The position numbers and the translations under genes were made by a program. A DNA stretch of 64,000 bases, from positions 6,386,001-6,450,000 of the forward strand of contig BSBN01000763.1 of NCBI GenBank assembly GCA_027924645.1, written 5' to 3'. Shown here piece by piece: positions 34,283 to 46,883 of this stretch. The notes under the pieces are model-generated. The model was given only the letters and a program-made list of their open reading frames with translations. It searched no databases and was not told where the DNA came from. Within the stretch, counting starts at the first letter, position 1. Each line of letters starts with the position of its first letter. The stretch is from Cunninghamia lanceolata (Eukaryota; Streptophyta; Pinopsida; Cupressales; Cupressaceae).

Positions 34283-36636
34283 TGTTGGTGTTTCCAATTG
34301 ATGGTCTGAGTTTCCCTAAAAAGTAGCCATCTTTCATCCACATGATCCTCAGGTCAGTGGCCAATGAACAAGAGACTGACTCTTTGTCTCCTCTGCACTT
34401 CAAGCTCTGCAGGACCTAGGGGATATTCCCTTATTCAATACCCATATAATAAACTCTGACTTCAACTAGGTATTAACACTTAAGCAAATATGTTCCCTTA
34501 TATATATACCAAAGTGTATGATTCCTTCAAAGTTGGCTAGCTTTGGGCATCACTGCATTCATAAATCTGAGAACAACTAAAATCCTAAACCCTACTTCCT
34601 AAAATTGGTAAATTGATTTGGATTTTTGCTCTTTAATGTGTGTGATTGTTTGATTATGGGTATTTTGTGAAAATAAGCCCAAATCTGACTGGTGCCAATC
34701 CAAGGGTGTGAGTCAATCTCTTACAAGTGCAAAATAGTTATCACAAACATCTCAAACATATAGATTCAGAGGATTTTTCTATGTTCCCTGCCTTACAGAA
34801 AAGTGGGTATCCCCAATAACTCTACTTATAAATATCCTTGTTGCAAAACAAACTCCTCAAATTTGATTTAAAGCAATTTTAACCTAATCCTTGATTAGAA
34901 GCAAGAAACCAGGTAAGCAATATAGCAAATGTACATTGATGAATTCAGAAACCCTTAGTATCTTCCTTCAAAAGAAAATGCATGCAACATAGGAGACAAT
35001 TACTAGAAATACATGCTCAGAGGCATTTTTCATATAAGCTCAACTTGAAACTGATAAAAATGCTCATGAAAACAAACTTTCAACATTGAAAGAAGAAAGA
35101 ACTCACAACACAAAAAAATAGTGAACTTCAAGAGTTGCTCTGTATTCTCATTTCCAAAATTTCCCAAATCTTCCAACCAACTACAAAGTAATTCTACTAG
35201 TTCTTTTATAGACTTTAGAAAGTGGAGCCAAAAATTAATTACAATATGGCAGTTAGGTGAGTTTTTCATTACTAGCCACCACCAACGGGCCTTGGGAACA
35301 ATTACAAATTATACATTTTAGAGGAGGAGACAAAAATTAAATAAATCTCGGAACCATTTGCCTCCAAACCATTACCTATCACACGGTCGTAGACACACAT
35401 TTGAGGGCCCCTCGTCCTGCTGCCATGCAGCGATATGAGGCCATGTGGCCTCTCATTGGCGCTCCTTGATCACACTCAACCCTTTAAAAACATAGAGAAT
35501 AAAATGCAGCAACTCCGTAGACCATACTTGTCCAATTCACTTTTTATTGTTGGGTCATTTTTTGACAATGCTGGGCATTTTTATGGTTGCAGGCACTCAA
35601 AATTCATCTTAGACATGAATAAAATCACCTCCCATGCATTAGGAATGGTCAAGGGATGAATTCAAACCATGAATCATCAATTATGAGCTCAAAAAGACCC
35701 CCAAAGTCCTACCGAAAAACCAAAAACGTGAAGGCAGCCATCCAGCCAAAATTCTCTGCTCAAATCCAACCAAAAACTCCAAAAATGCACCCATTTGTGA
35801 GATAGCAGACCAAATCTGAATGTCCAGGAGCAAATTTGACCAAAGAAATGTGCAAGAAAAGTCTTATCGCACTGTCGCAACCATGAGGAGAGGAGGAATG
35901 GGTTGTGTGCTCATGCGATAAGCCCCAATATACCTCTGTTTTTCCCTTATTAAAACATGAACATTATAAATCAATGTTTATTTTGAAATATTTCCCCATT
36001 ATAATATTACCTTTTTTCCCATAAATATTTCAAAATCTACACTTTTCAACTTAGGAGAATGACAATTAATTAATTCCTCTTCCCGGGCAAATCGTGCATT
36101 TTCACTACTGGCACACGAAACATCCAGAGGCCGTGAAAATTTGCATAGGACCATTATTAATTATTTTGAACATACCCATTTCCTCAAAACTCGCATTGCC
36201 GAAAGATTTTTGGGATAAACTAGCCTGTCGGATGCACTTGTCGCAATCAAAATACATTAAAATATTGCATCATATGGTCTTCGATTTTGATGAAACTGGA
36301 ATTGGAGAAGTTTTAGACCAAAACAAGAAATGGATCACCTTCAAAATTGTGAGATTTGGAACCTTTCGGAACACCAAATCTAGCCCAGTCGCAATTAGAA
36401 AAGAATTAAATAGCCCATCAAAATTCATCTTGAAAGCACAAAACTGAGCAGACATGTTACCATATGTACCAAAAAACTTCCTACCATATGGATTTGCAAG
36501 ATGATCTCTGAGTTGCAAGACTTTAATTGGTGAAGGTGGGCTCCGGGTTAGATTGAGCAGTACGTCGACCTAGCCTCTGTCAACACATCGAGAGGAGATA
36601 GGCACTTCAAATTTGCAAAATTTGAGGGTGCCATCA
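34283..36636 (-). repeat. Element A 3' LTR (left copy)
   Basis: Starts TGTTGGTGTTTCC on the plus strand. The other edge reads GGTGCCATCA where the right copy has GGTGCCAACA. Confidence 0.92.
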
Positions 36637-37160
36637 GTGGCTTATGTTCGGGGACGCATGCCTCTTGCAAGCATGGTGAGATTCCAGTTATCTCCGAGAT
36701 GTAGACCATGTGGCGAATCCATTGGGTTGTAGCATAAATGCTCCAACCTGCAATCAAAAACCTACCTACAAATTTTCATTGGGTGGCCCTGGGCCACCAA
36801 AAATGAAAAACCAATATTTCCCTCTGCCAAATACCCTATTTTCATCAGACTGTTTCAAGAAAAAAATTAAAATGCTTCCCCAGAATACCTCTTCATCCAA
36901 ATTGTTGAATGTGTCACCTCCAAACTGTCTTGTGCCTCTCTGATTTGTACGCTTAAATCTTGATTGAGATGTATCTTCATAGAACATGAGAATAACATTC
37001 TGGTCTAAAATATCATGCCAATTGACATAATAATCTGCATAGTCAGCTTCCTGGACACTTAAAATTTTGTCAAACTAAGTAGAGAAGTGAAAATACTCAT
37101 AGTCCACTAGATGAACAGCATTAGTAACATTGTCTTCACCTGCCACATTTATATCAAACC
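36637..37160 (-). other. Element A 3' internal region next to the LTR
   Basis: Contains a minus-strand frame (36766-36987) with ENRVFGRGKYWFFIFGGP close to the LTR, which mirrors the end of the element B ORF. The remainder is degenerate. Confidence 0.5.
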
Positions 37161-39640
37161 TTAAGCATTCTGAGTAACACCTTCTTGGAGTACCTCAACA
37201 TGATGTTTCTCTGGCATATTACAGTCATACTCCATCTTTGAGTCTAATGGATCACACTGATCAAAGGTAAAAGACTGAAATACATCGACAGAGTGATCAT
37301 CTAAATTTTGTCCTTCATATGATAGAAAATGCACATCCATAGGTAACCCTTCAACTTGAATTGTCAAGGAGCTATGTTCCTTCAAATCAAGTGGCTCACC
37401 AATTCTATCATGCATCCTAATGTCCTGCAAAGGAGTCTCATCTTCAAATGTAACAAGAATTTTTTCAAAGCTCAAATCATCATCCTCATAGGGCTGAACA
37501 ACTTCAACATTGCTTCTACATGCATCAGACCTCTGGGATTGCTCCACTTCACATTCCTCATACTCCCTGGTCATCTACAAAGATAGGATTATTTCTACAC
37601 CAATAAGGATTGTTATTTCTATCATCTGATGAAAAAGGAGGCTCATTAAATAAGGGGTTTTGCCTTATATTCATCTTTGCTACAAATGTTTCTACCTCCT
37701 CCACACGAAGTTCCAAATCTTCCTCAGCATCACTATAATCTGAAACACCATAGTTAATATCTTCTTCATAGGTATAATCACAATCAACCTTGAAATTACA
37801 GCAGCCAATACTATCTTTCATTTCATCCTCTGATTGTTCAGCACACATATCTAAAATTTCTGCCATATCCACATAATTTGAGATAATACGGTCAAAAAAC
37901 TCCTCAGGTTCCATAAGACTACTACTAGATGATGGTAATCATGTATCATTCAAATGTTTAGCATGGGGTATAATCTGATCACATGAAAGTAAGCTCACAT
38001 CATTGACATCTTGCACACTAATGTCATCTTCATCCAAGATAAGACTCTTCAATTCCATTTCATACAGGCTATTATGACCAACAGTACAATAATCAATGTG
38101 ATCTATTTCATGAATTGAAAGCACATGAGCAGGCCCAGTGATATCATGATCGTTACTAACGTGGCCCTCAACATAGGCAAGACTATGATCAAGATAACAT
38201 GATTCCTCCTTATTAGATGTGTCATGGCAAGCTATCACTTGATGCATTTGCACTAATTTAGTATGTGGTGTATTTGAATTTTCATGAATGTAAGTTTTAG
38301 GAATACATACCACATCTCTTAGATGTTTGACAACATTTTCCTCATCATCATGAGAAATAATCTCAGTTTGGAATATGTCTTCTTTAGTTACAAACATTGC
38401 ATCATTGTTTGAATCATATATAGCCATAGGACAAGTGTGATTAGCAATGTGAAGGTTACCATTTTTATCATCATGAATATGAGCATTCTCTACCATGTCT
38501 ATCCAATCAGCCATCTGAGCAAGACTACCTGGCTTCAATTCCTAAGGCAATAAACTTATGCTCGATTCATACATTTCACAAAATAAATCAATGCATGCAG
38601 CTTCTTGAGACCTGAGATCCACAAGGATATCCATATAGGTATTCAGTATTCTAGAAAATAAAGAATACCCTGATTCTCCTTCATGTCTTCTCATGTCAAA
38701 GAGAGTCTAAACCAAAACCATAGGATCATCATTGCATGCAGCTTGCTGACAATTTGTTTAGGGCTCTACATGATCAACATTATGGATTGATGTATAATTT
38801 GGGACAGTAGGGATGTAGTTACTTTGACAGTTAGTGTTGTTTTCTGATCTACACTTTCCATCAGCATAAAATGCTTTAGGGTCACAAACACTCGTAGATA
38901 AGTAGCCCCTGAACATTCCATATTTCCAGTTGTTTTCAATATTCATGGCAGTTTCATAAGCTTGATGCAAAGTCATAGGACTTTTGTCTCTCAATTGGTA
39001 GCTCATTTTTCTGTCAAAAGCCCCTAAATAAACAGCTAGACTTATTGCATCATTTGGTCTAATAGCTTTAGGAATGTCCCTCAATGTTTTTGCAAATCTC
39101 AGGTTAAATGTTGGGACTAACTCGTCCTTTTCTTTCTAAATGCCCATAAAATTATTGATTGTTGATCTTGCATCAATTCTCTCACCGAACTACTTCAGAA
39201 AACTTGCCTTAAACTCATCCCAAGTATAGATGGAGCATGCCGGTAAATAAGAGAACCAATCTCTTGCATTTCCTTTCAAAGACTAAACAAATAGCCTCAT
39301 GATCACATCCTTATGATCTACCTCATAGTCATCTATTAGATTATTAAATTCTTGCAAGTGTTTGTCTACAGACTCATTCTTTGTACCATCATACTTTGGT
39401 AACTTATCTCTAATTTCAGACGGTATGGCATTTGGGAAACCATGAATGTCATTAAAATTTATAGCTCTGTACCTTTCTATGCTGAAATTTCTTTGACTAT
39501 ATGGATGGGGCTGATCACATGTCATGGTTATACTTGGAGACATGAAAGGATACATACATTGGTGCATCATGATGTTGGAATTTTCACCAACTCTCTCTTA
39601 CAACAAGATCTTAAAATTACAAAAAACATAACTCGTTACA
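37161..39640 (-). pseudogene. Element A gag plus acidic extension (broken)
   Basis: Starts about 39570 (MMHQCMYPFMSPSITMTCDQ). The capsid part has IRDKLPKYDGTKNESVDKHL, LFVxSLKGNARDWFSYLP and LRFAKTLRDIPKAIRP, typical of gypsy gag (Retrotrans_gag family). After ~200 residues the same frame continues for ~430 codons of Asp/Glu/His/Cys-rich sequence (38538-37939 and 37914-37558), then a one-base shift and 37574-37161. About five stops interrupt it (for example near 39283, 39160, 38758, 38540 and 37936). There is no CCHC knuckle and no pol. Gag would form particles; the acidic part has no known function. Confidence 0.8.
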
Positions 39641-40167
39641 GCAACCATTAAGATCTTTTAATGAGCATAATTCTTGGAACGTGGGGAACACATACTTCAT
39701 CTTACAATACGAGGCTACAATTAATAACCCAGAAGTATGCCAAACTATCACTACCCTTTCCCTCTTTTAGTGATCTAACACTTGATAAGGGACTTCATTA
39801 AAACTCACATACTATGGTTTTCACATAAGCTCTTATTTGAAAACCAAATAAGAAATACCTGGAGCAATTGCAGCATCTACTATCCCTCCTCTTATTGGAA
39901 TTTATGAGTGCTGGAACTTCCTTGTATTCTTTATTAGGTTCTTGAAACATAGTCACCACCTCTTAGTAGAGGATTGATGTTCAAGCAGCACGAAGCTCCT
40001 TACAACCTTTCTTTTTTTATTCTGGGTTCTCCTCCCCAGCGGAGTCACTTGAAACTTCTTCAAATATGCTGCAACAAAACTTGTCCAGGTCTGAAACCTT
40101 CAATATCTGAAACAAATATTCAAGTTCTTCAATTTTTTGACTTTTTCCACAAAAGTAATGCATTGAG

Positions 40168-40185
40168 TCCCCAATAGAGTCACCA
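40168..40185 (-). other. Element A primer binding site
   Basis: The minus strand reads TGGTGACTCTATTGGGGA three bases inside the 5' LTR. It is a variant of TGGCGACTCTGCTGGGGA in element B and looks like a tRNA-Arg-type site as in some plant gypsy lineages; the tRNA assignment is from memory. Confidence 0.7.
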
Positions 40186-40188
40186 ATC

Positions 40189-42572
40189 TGTCGGTGTTTT
40201 CAACTAATGGTATGAGTTTCCCTAAAAAGTAGCCATCTTTCATCCATAGGATCCTCAGGTCAGTGGCCAACGAATAGGAGACTGACTCTTTGTCTCCTCT
40301 GCACTTCAGGCTCTGCAGGACCTAGGGGTATTCCCTTATTCAATACCCATATAATAAACTCTGAATTCAACTAGGTATTGACACTTAAGCAGATATGTTC
40401 CCTTGTATATATACCAAAGTGTATGATTCCTTCAAAGTTGGCTAGCTTTGGGTATCATTGCATTCATAAATCTGAGAACATCAACTAAAACCCTAAACCC
40501 TACTTCCTAAAATTGGTAAATTGATTTGGATTTTTGCTCTTTAATGTGTGTGATTGTTTGATTATGGGTATTTTGTAAAAATAAGCCCAACTCTGACCGG
40601 TGTCAATCCAAGGGTGTGAGTCAATCTCTTACAAGTGCAAAATAGTTATCACAAACATCTCAAACATATAGATTCAGAGGATTTTCCTATGTTCCCTGCC
40701 TTACAGAAAATAATCCATAAGTGGGTATCCCAAACAACTCTACTTATAAATATCCTTGTTGCAAAACAAACTTCCCTAAATCTGATTTAAAGCAATTTTA
40801 ACCTAATCCTTGATTAGAAGTAAGAAACTAGACAAGCAATATAGCAAATGTACATTGATGAATTCAAAAACCCTTAGTATCTTCCTTCAAAAGAAAATGC
40901 ATGCAACATAGGAGACAGTTACTGGAAATACATGCTCAGAGGCATTTTTCATATAAGCTCAACTTGAAACTGATAAAAATGCTCATAAAAACAAACATTC
41001 AACACTAAAAGAAGAAAGAACTCACAACACATAAAAATGGCAAACTTCAAGAGTTGCTCTATATTCTCATTTCCAAAATTTCCCAAATCTTCCAACCAAC
41101 TACAAAGTAATTCTACCAGTTCTTTTATAGACTTCAAAACGTGGCGCCAAGAATTAATTACAATACGACGGTTAGGTGAGTTTTTCATTACTACCCACCG
41201 CCAACAGGCCTTGGGAACAATTACAAATTATATATTTTAGAGGAGGAGACAAAAATTAAATAAATCTTGGAACCATTTGCCTCCAAACCATTGCCTATCG
41301 CACGGTCGTAGACACACATTTGAGGGCCCCTCGTCCTACTGTCATCCAACGATATGAGGCCACGTGGCCTCTCCTCTCAATGGTGCTCCTTCATCACACT
41401 CAGCCCTTTAAAAACATAGAGAATGAAATGTAGCAACTCCGTAGACCATACTTGTCCAATTCATTTTTTATTGTTGGGTCTATTTTTGACAATGCTAGGC
41501 ATTTTTATGGTTGTAGGCACTCATAATTCATCCCAGACATGAATAAAATCACCTCCTAGGCATTAGGAATGGTCAAGGGATGAATTCAGACAATGAATCA
41601 TCAATTCTGACCTCAAAAAGACCCCCAAAATCCTGCCAAAAAAATAAAAACGTGAAGGCAACCATCCAGCCAAAACTCTCTGCTCACATCCAACCAAAAA
41701 CTCCAAAATGCGCCCCCATTTGTGAGATGGCAGACCAAATTTGAATGTCCATGAGCAAATTTGACCAAAGAAATGTGCAGGAAAAGGCTTATCGCATTGT
41801 TGCAGCCATGAGGAGAGAAGGAGGAATGGGTTGTGCGCTCATGCGATAAGCCCCAATATACCTCTGTTTTGCCCTTATTAAAACATGAACATTATAAACC
41901 AATATTTATCTTGAAATATTTCCCCATTAATATATTACTTTTTGCCTATAAATATTTCAAAATTTGCACTTTTCAACTTAGGAGAATGATAATTAATTAG
42001 TTCCTCTTCCTAGGGAAACAGTGCATTTTCACTGTGGGCACATGGAACATCCAGAGGCCATGAAAATTTGCATAGGGCCATTATTAATTATTTAGAACAT
42101 ACCCATTTCTTCAAAACTTGCATTGCCGAAAGATTTTTGGGACCTCCTTTGTAAACTGGTATGTCGGATGCGCTTGCCACAATCAAAATACATTAAAATA
42201 TTGCATCGTATAGTCTCCGATTTTGATGAAAATGGAACTGGAGAAATTTTAGACCAAAACAAGAAATGGGTCGCCTTCAGAATTGTGAGATTTGGAACTT
42301 TCCAGAACACCAAATCTAGCCCAGTCGCAATTAGAAAAGAATTAAATAGCCCATCAAAACTCATCCTGGAAGCGTGAAACTAAACATGCATTTTACCATA
42401 TGTACCAAAAAACTTCCTACCACACAGACTTACATGATGATCTCTAAGTTGCAAGACTTTAACCGGCGAAAGTGTGCTCCAGGGTAGATTAAGCAGCACA
42501 TTGACCTAGCCTCTGTCGACACATCGAGAGGAGATAGGCACTTCAAATTTGTAAAATTTGAGGGTGCCAACA
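40189..42572 (-). repeat. Element A 5' LTR (right copy)
   Basis: TGTCGGTG ... GGTGCCAACA in plus orientation; pairs with 34283-36636. Confidence 0.92.
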
Positions 42573-42842
42573 CCTCTTAAGGAATTGTGTGTTAATGGTG
42601 CATCAATTTTCATTGGTTTTTTGTACATGGTTGAAAGGATGGAGATTGCATGTCCCCTCATAACCATGAGTGTTTCAGCTCCTAGATTTACTAGAATGCT
42701 ATAGAGGAAGTTGGGTAAAGCAGTAAACAAAGAGTTTACAGAAGCTCTACATGAGAATGTTGATCAATTTGAGAGTTGGGCAGAAGTAGAGCAATTTGAA
42801 TTTGCATTGCTTGAGGACAAGCAATTTTGGGAAGGAAAGACT
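42573..42842 (+). pseudogene. Element D 3' internal end and polypurine tract
   Basis: After the second CCTCT, element D resumes. A frame reads MGKAVNKEFTEALHENVDQF and FALLEDKQFWEGKT right up to the LTR. The purine run GGGAAGGAAAGA at 42829-42840 sits next to the LTR start and is the likely plus-strand primer. Confidence 0.6.
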
Positions 42843-43325
42843 TGTAATGTCCCCTTTCAAATAAAATTAATTTGGATAATTATTGGTCCATTCCTATTTT
42901 CCCGTGGACTAATAATTAAATTTAAGGGAAAATATTTTATTTTATATTGTTATTGTTTTCGCATAAATTCAGAAAACTATTATTTATCGAGAGCAATAAA
43001 ATATTAAATATATTTTTTATTGCACAAGTGGGGGTGTAGATATCTTATGGAGATTTTTGTAACTCCGAGATGCTATTTTGGGAGTTTAGGAATCAATGGC
43101 AAGATTTTGAATTGGTTGTACTTGCAACAGTGAGTTATCAGTGGCGGTTTATTTTTGGCTTGCTTGAGGGAGTGGAAATCTCAATGCAATTTTTAATTAA
43201 TATTTTCCCTCCAAATAGGGTGTGGGATTTGGGCACCTGGCCATGATATCTTTAAATATTTTTACATTTACTTTTTGAAGGATCTTTATGCCATTTCAAC
43301 TTCTCATTTTAATTGTTGAGCACTT
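42843..43325 (+). repeat. Element D 3' LTR, truncated
   Basis: Begins TGTAATGTCCCC and matches the first ~480 bases of 25551-27023 at about 90%. It breaks off at gagcactt, where LINE sequence starts. Confidence 0.88.
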
Positions 43326-43815
43326 TCCTGAATTGAACCGGCCTAGCTCGGAGGATATTGAGGAGGAAACCGAAGAAGCTCAGGGGTAGAGAAAGAAGGG
43401 TGGCAGTTCATTGTGTAGCAAGACTGCGAAGGAGTTGGTTGAGATTAAAACCAAGATGGACAAACTGCAGAAGAAAAGGCGAGTGATGGCTGAATTTGTA
43501 GCTAAGGCTCTCCATCGTGCGACTTCAGTGTTCTTTGATGTTAAAGAGTTCGATGATAAGGTCAAAAGTGTTGGGGTGGACGGCCTGGGTGACTACGAGG
43601 ATATGGTTAATTTCCTGTCTAAATACGGGATGTCTGATAATCCCTAGTTGGTTTGTTGGTTCCATTTTGTTTTTTTATTAGTGCTCATTTTTTTTCTGTT
43701 GTTTGTGTTGTTAATGTACTATTTCTAGCTCGTTTGAGGCTTGGTTTTGCCCTAGGGCAACTTTGTAAATGGTTCTAGACCCTCTTTTCTAGTTGAACTA
43801 ATAAAAAACTTTTAA
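43326..43815 (+). mobile_element. LINE 3' fragment (end of ORF3-like frame plus 3' tail)
   Basis: Coding end: RPSSEDIEEETEEAQG, a stop near 43387, then KELVEIKTKMDKLQKKRRVM (coiled-coil-like), RATSVFFDVKEFDDKVKSVG and YEDMVNFLSKYGMSDNP to TAG at 43645. The tail at 43650-43815 (ttgttaatgtactatttc...ggttctagaccctc...gaactaataaaaaac) matches the tail of the ORF1-only LINE at 17.18-17.33 kb. The coding end parallels the ORF3-like end of the first LINE. The fragment is 5'-truncated and no target duplication is visible. Confidence 0.75.
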
Positions 43816-43825
43816 CTAATTAAAA

Positions 43826-44319
43826 TAAATTTATATTATGTCCATAAGGGGGTGGTTAGCTCATATAGTTGTTGTATTTCAATGCAAAAGGAGCTACAGT
43901 GGCATAGGGGGTGAGAAATCTATTTCCACAAGAAATCAAGCTTTGAAGAAGCATTAATGGCAGCTAGAAAGGTCGCTAAGCAATCCCATCACATTTTAAA
44001 CAGTGGAAAGAGCAGGGAGGGCAAAACAGTTGGGCCTCAACTAATCGGGCTTCCACCAATCGGGCTTCTACCAAGCAATCAACGTCTGAAAGGGTGAAGA
44101 AGGAAAACTCGATCTCCAAAATCTGAAAGGAACAAAGGGAAACTGTCGGGCTTCGGAGATTGAGCCTTCACCATGCATCGTGTATTTTGAAGAGAAGAAA
44201 AGGAATCACCCGAACGCTTGGAACGTTAGAGAAATGATCGGGGATCAGGCCTTGGAGACCTTCTCCCTTCCGCTTTCAAACAAGAAAGGGGGAGAGAAAA
44301 CCACTGATCACCATCATCC
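43826..44319 (-). repeat. Element C left LTR, segment before the element B insertion
   Basis: Contains 'cttccgctttcaaacaagaaagg' units (44270-44300) that belong to the same ~110-bp tandem array as 51720-52110. This shows that element B split one sequence. The start of this LTR is not recognisable; LINE sequence lies to its left. Confidence 0.6.
44315..44319. repeat. Element B target-site duplication, left
   Basis: CATCC, identical to 51655-51659. Confidence 0.92.
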
Positions 44320-46746
44320 TGTTGGTTTTTGCTTCTGAATCAGCATTAGGGTTTGCCAGTTCTAATGCACAGGTAGATTCAGCCAACTGAATACAGGAGG
44401 TTGCGTGAGCTCCTCCCCTTCACTTCTGGTTCTGCCGCACCAAGGGGGGTGTCCCTATTTGATAAAAGTACAACCTTGACTAGCTCAATGACAGAAGGAT
44501 TTAACTTGACGGCAACAGGCAGAATACTCTCATGTATGGACCAAGATTTGTGTAACAAATCACAAGGTTGGCAACATTCTTGGACATAATGTCTGGTTAG
44601 GTATGAGAGCATGCAGAGGTTCCTAATCCTAATCCTACAACTAACAGGTGGAAGTGATGAGATGGGTTGAAATGGTGTTTGGAGTGATGGGACTTTCCTA
44701 GACCCATTGAACAAACAAATTCCCAAACCAGTGCCTTATCTGGGCAGCAGAGTCATATCTAAGACTGTAAATGTCTCCCCATAACAACATAAATTCATAT
44801 CCAGAGGACCTGAGAATAATGCTACTGCCTGACAGCAACATGTCCAAGAAAGAGTATCATTAATGATCATGCTTAACAGATCCTATGATGCAATCTATTT
44901 CCCTTTGTATCTGATCAAAAGCCTATTTAACCACTCCTTGAGTAGACGCAATAAATCAGACACACAGTATGCATACACTGAAAAACTTGGAAGTCCTTGA
45001 CAACCTTGTTTGAAAGGAAAACAAATGACATACAGGAGACAATCAGAAACAATACACACACAGGTGTTTGTCATTTAAAATCAATCTGCATAGAAGGTCA
45101 TCATAGAGAAAATCATCATTTACAATCCAAGATAGATTAGTACACCAGACTAAGGACCGAGTCTGTAGCAAAAAATGCCTTTCAAAATGTGAACACCTTA
45201 TGTTCAGAGTCAGAGCCGAAAGCCCAAAAAACCTCCAACCTCTAAAAAGTAACACAACCAAAACCATTTATACAGAACCGTGTACATTTAGCAATTAATT
45301 ACATGGCCAGAAGTCAAAAATTTGCCAGATACATCCATCAGAGGGAATGGCGCTCAGAAGCCATCAATGCAGCAAACAAGGGAGGCTTCGAGCCTTGCGC
45401 CGCCATCAGGAAGTCTTCACTCAAAAATTGGGCAACCTGATCATGTGTACCATCGCCCATACCCCCGCTACAGTCGCCATTAATGGTTCAACCACCCGCG
45501 GCCTACCTGGAAACTGTCGCTGCGTTCAAATGGAAGTTTCCCGCCAAAACGCGTTTACCATAGGTTCAAAAAAATGCAGGAAGAATAGTCCCACATGCAT
45601 GCTACCGAGACCACTTTATTAGTTTAAAAATGGGGCTGCATACATACCAAGTGTCGAGCACTTTTGCCGCGCTCGACACACATGCCCTCGCCAAAAGCCC
45701 ATCGCCAAGACTAACACCATCGGACCGCCCCAAAAATCTCTCACCGAGCTTAATAGTCTGGCCGATATAACTTGCTTCGCATTCCCCTTCATCGGCCAGA
45801 GATAGACCATCGGGCCAACCTTCCAAACCTTCACCGATCTACCAAGTTACGCCGACAACACCCTCGCTTCCTATCTCCGTCAGTGAAACCAACTCTATCG
45901 GCACAACAAGAATTGCCCTCGCCGACATAGCCGATCACCCCGATACACAATCCTTCGGCGAGACACACGCCGATGACACCCCATCGGCCACACCTCCCAT
46001 TGTCGGCACAACCCAAAACACTTCGGCCGACAATACAACTCTCGCCGATGACCACTCCAAATCCTCATCGGCCTGACACTACCCCATCGGCGGACCCTCC
46101 AACTGCTAGCCCGATATGCAATCTTACTCCGATGGCATTCCCCATCGAGCAAACTCCTTACATCGGCGGCCCAAAAATTTGCTTCGCCGATAGCCAAACA
46201 CACACCGATGGACATCCATCGGCCAGACCAAAACAATCAGAGCACTCAAGAAATCTTTTGTCGATGAAGCCAATCACTCCGATAAGACCAAAAACATAAA
46301 GCTTTGAACCATTGAACCCCGAACCAAAAGGGTTCAGCACGAGGGTTCAATGCGATGGTTCAAACATCAAAAATAATACTCCATAGGCAACAAAGCTTCG
46401 AACCATTGAACCTTAAACCAAAACAAAAAGGTTCAAGCGGGAGGTTCAATGATGCAATATTTGCACAAGGCAAATGCATAATGCGACCCATTAGAAGAAA
46501 ATTGAACCCTGAACCGCTGAACCACTGAACTTAGAGAAAAAAGGGTTCAAGTTCAAACCGAAATGTCGAAGACACAAAAACGAACCCATGCCGATGGAGA
46601 AAAAACGAAGACCCCTCCTCAAGAAATGAGATGTAGATGCTGAAAAACACTGAAGGGGTGCCAAAACTTAGAACCTTTTGGATATTTTGGGATGGTGCCT
46701 GCATGAAAATTGCTAAATTAACTGATAGTGAATTCAGGCACCAATA
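44320..46746 (-). repeat. Element B 3' LTR (left copy)
   Basis: TGTTGGTTTTTGC ... GGCACCAATA (CCAACA in the other copy). The 45.6-46.3 kb part is rich in ATCGGC/GCCGAT words, producing overlapping false frames on both strands. Confidence 0.95.
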
Positions 46747-46883
46747 GTGGCTCTGATTGGGGACGTGCAGGTGCAAGACTGCAACGAGAACCCCAAATCT
46801 CTGGGATGCAGACCAGTGCCTTATCCATTGGGCATAGAGTCATGAAGTTACCATGATCTGCATCACCAATCAAACTTGATGGC
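46747..46883 (-). other. Element B 3' internal end
   Basis: About 140 bases between the ORF end and the 3' LTR. They share words such as cattgggcatagagtca with the same place in elements A and C. A clean polypurine tract is not obvious. Confidence 0.5.

Larger units (their letters stand above)
34283..42572 (-). mobile_element. Element A: non-autonomous gypsy (gag-only, TR-GAG type)
   Basis: Complete 8.29 kb element with TSD CCTCT, inserted in element D. LTRs are at 34283-36636 and 40189-42572, and the internal region is only ~3.55 kb. It encodes gag and a long acidic extension on the minus strand but no protease, RT, RNase H or integrase. The LTRs differ by about 6-7% in the first 320 bp. 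Replication would need enzymes from a related full element. Confidence 0.92.
25551..43325 (+). mobile_element. Element D: LTR retrotransposon without recognisable pol, host to nested insertions
   Basis: The 5' LTR is 25551-27023, with a primer binding site at 27025. Internal sequence lies in three pieces (27037-29651, 33213-34282, 42573-42842), followed by a purine tract and a truncated 3' LTR (42843-43325). Removing the insertions leaves ~3.97 kb of internal sequence. The two LTRs differ by about 10% over 480 bp, the oldest value in this window. The 3' LTR stops abruptly where LINE sequence begins, so no target duplication can be checked. Confidence 0.85.

Noticed and set aside
45600..46340. 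Several overlapping 60-113 codon frames on both strands (also 50474-51248).
   Set aside because: They lie in the GC-rich LTR of element B; overlapping frames on both strands come from stop-poor GCCGAT-type sequence.
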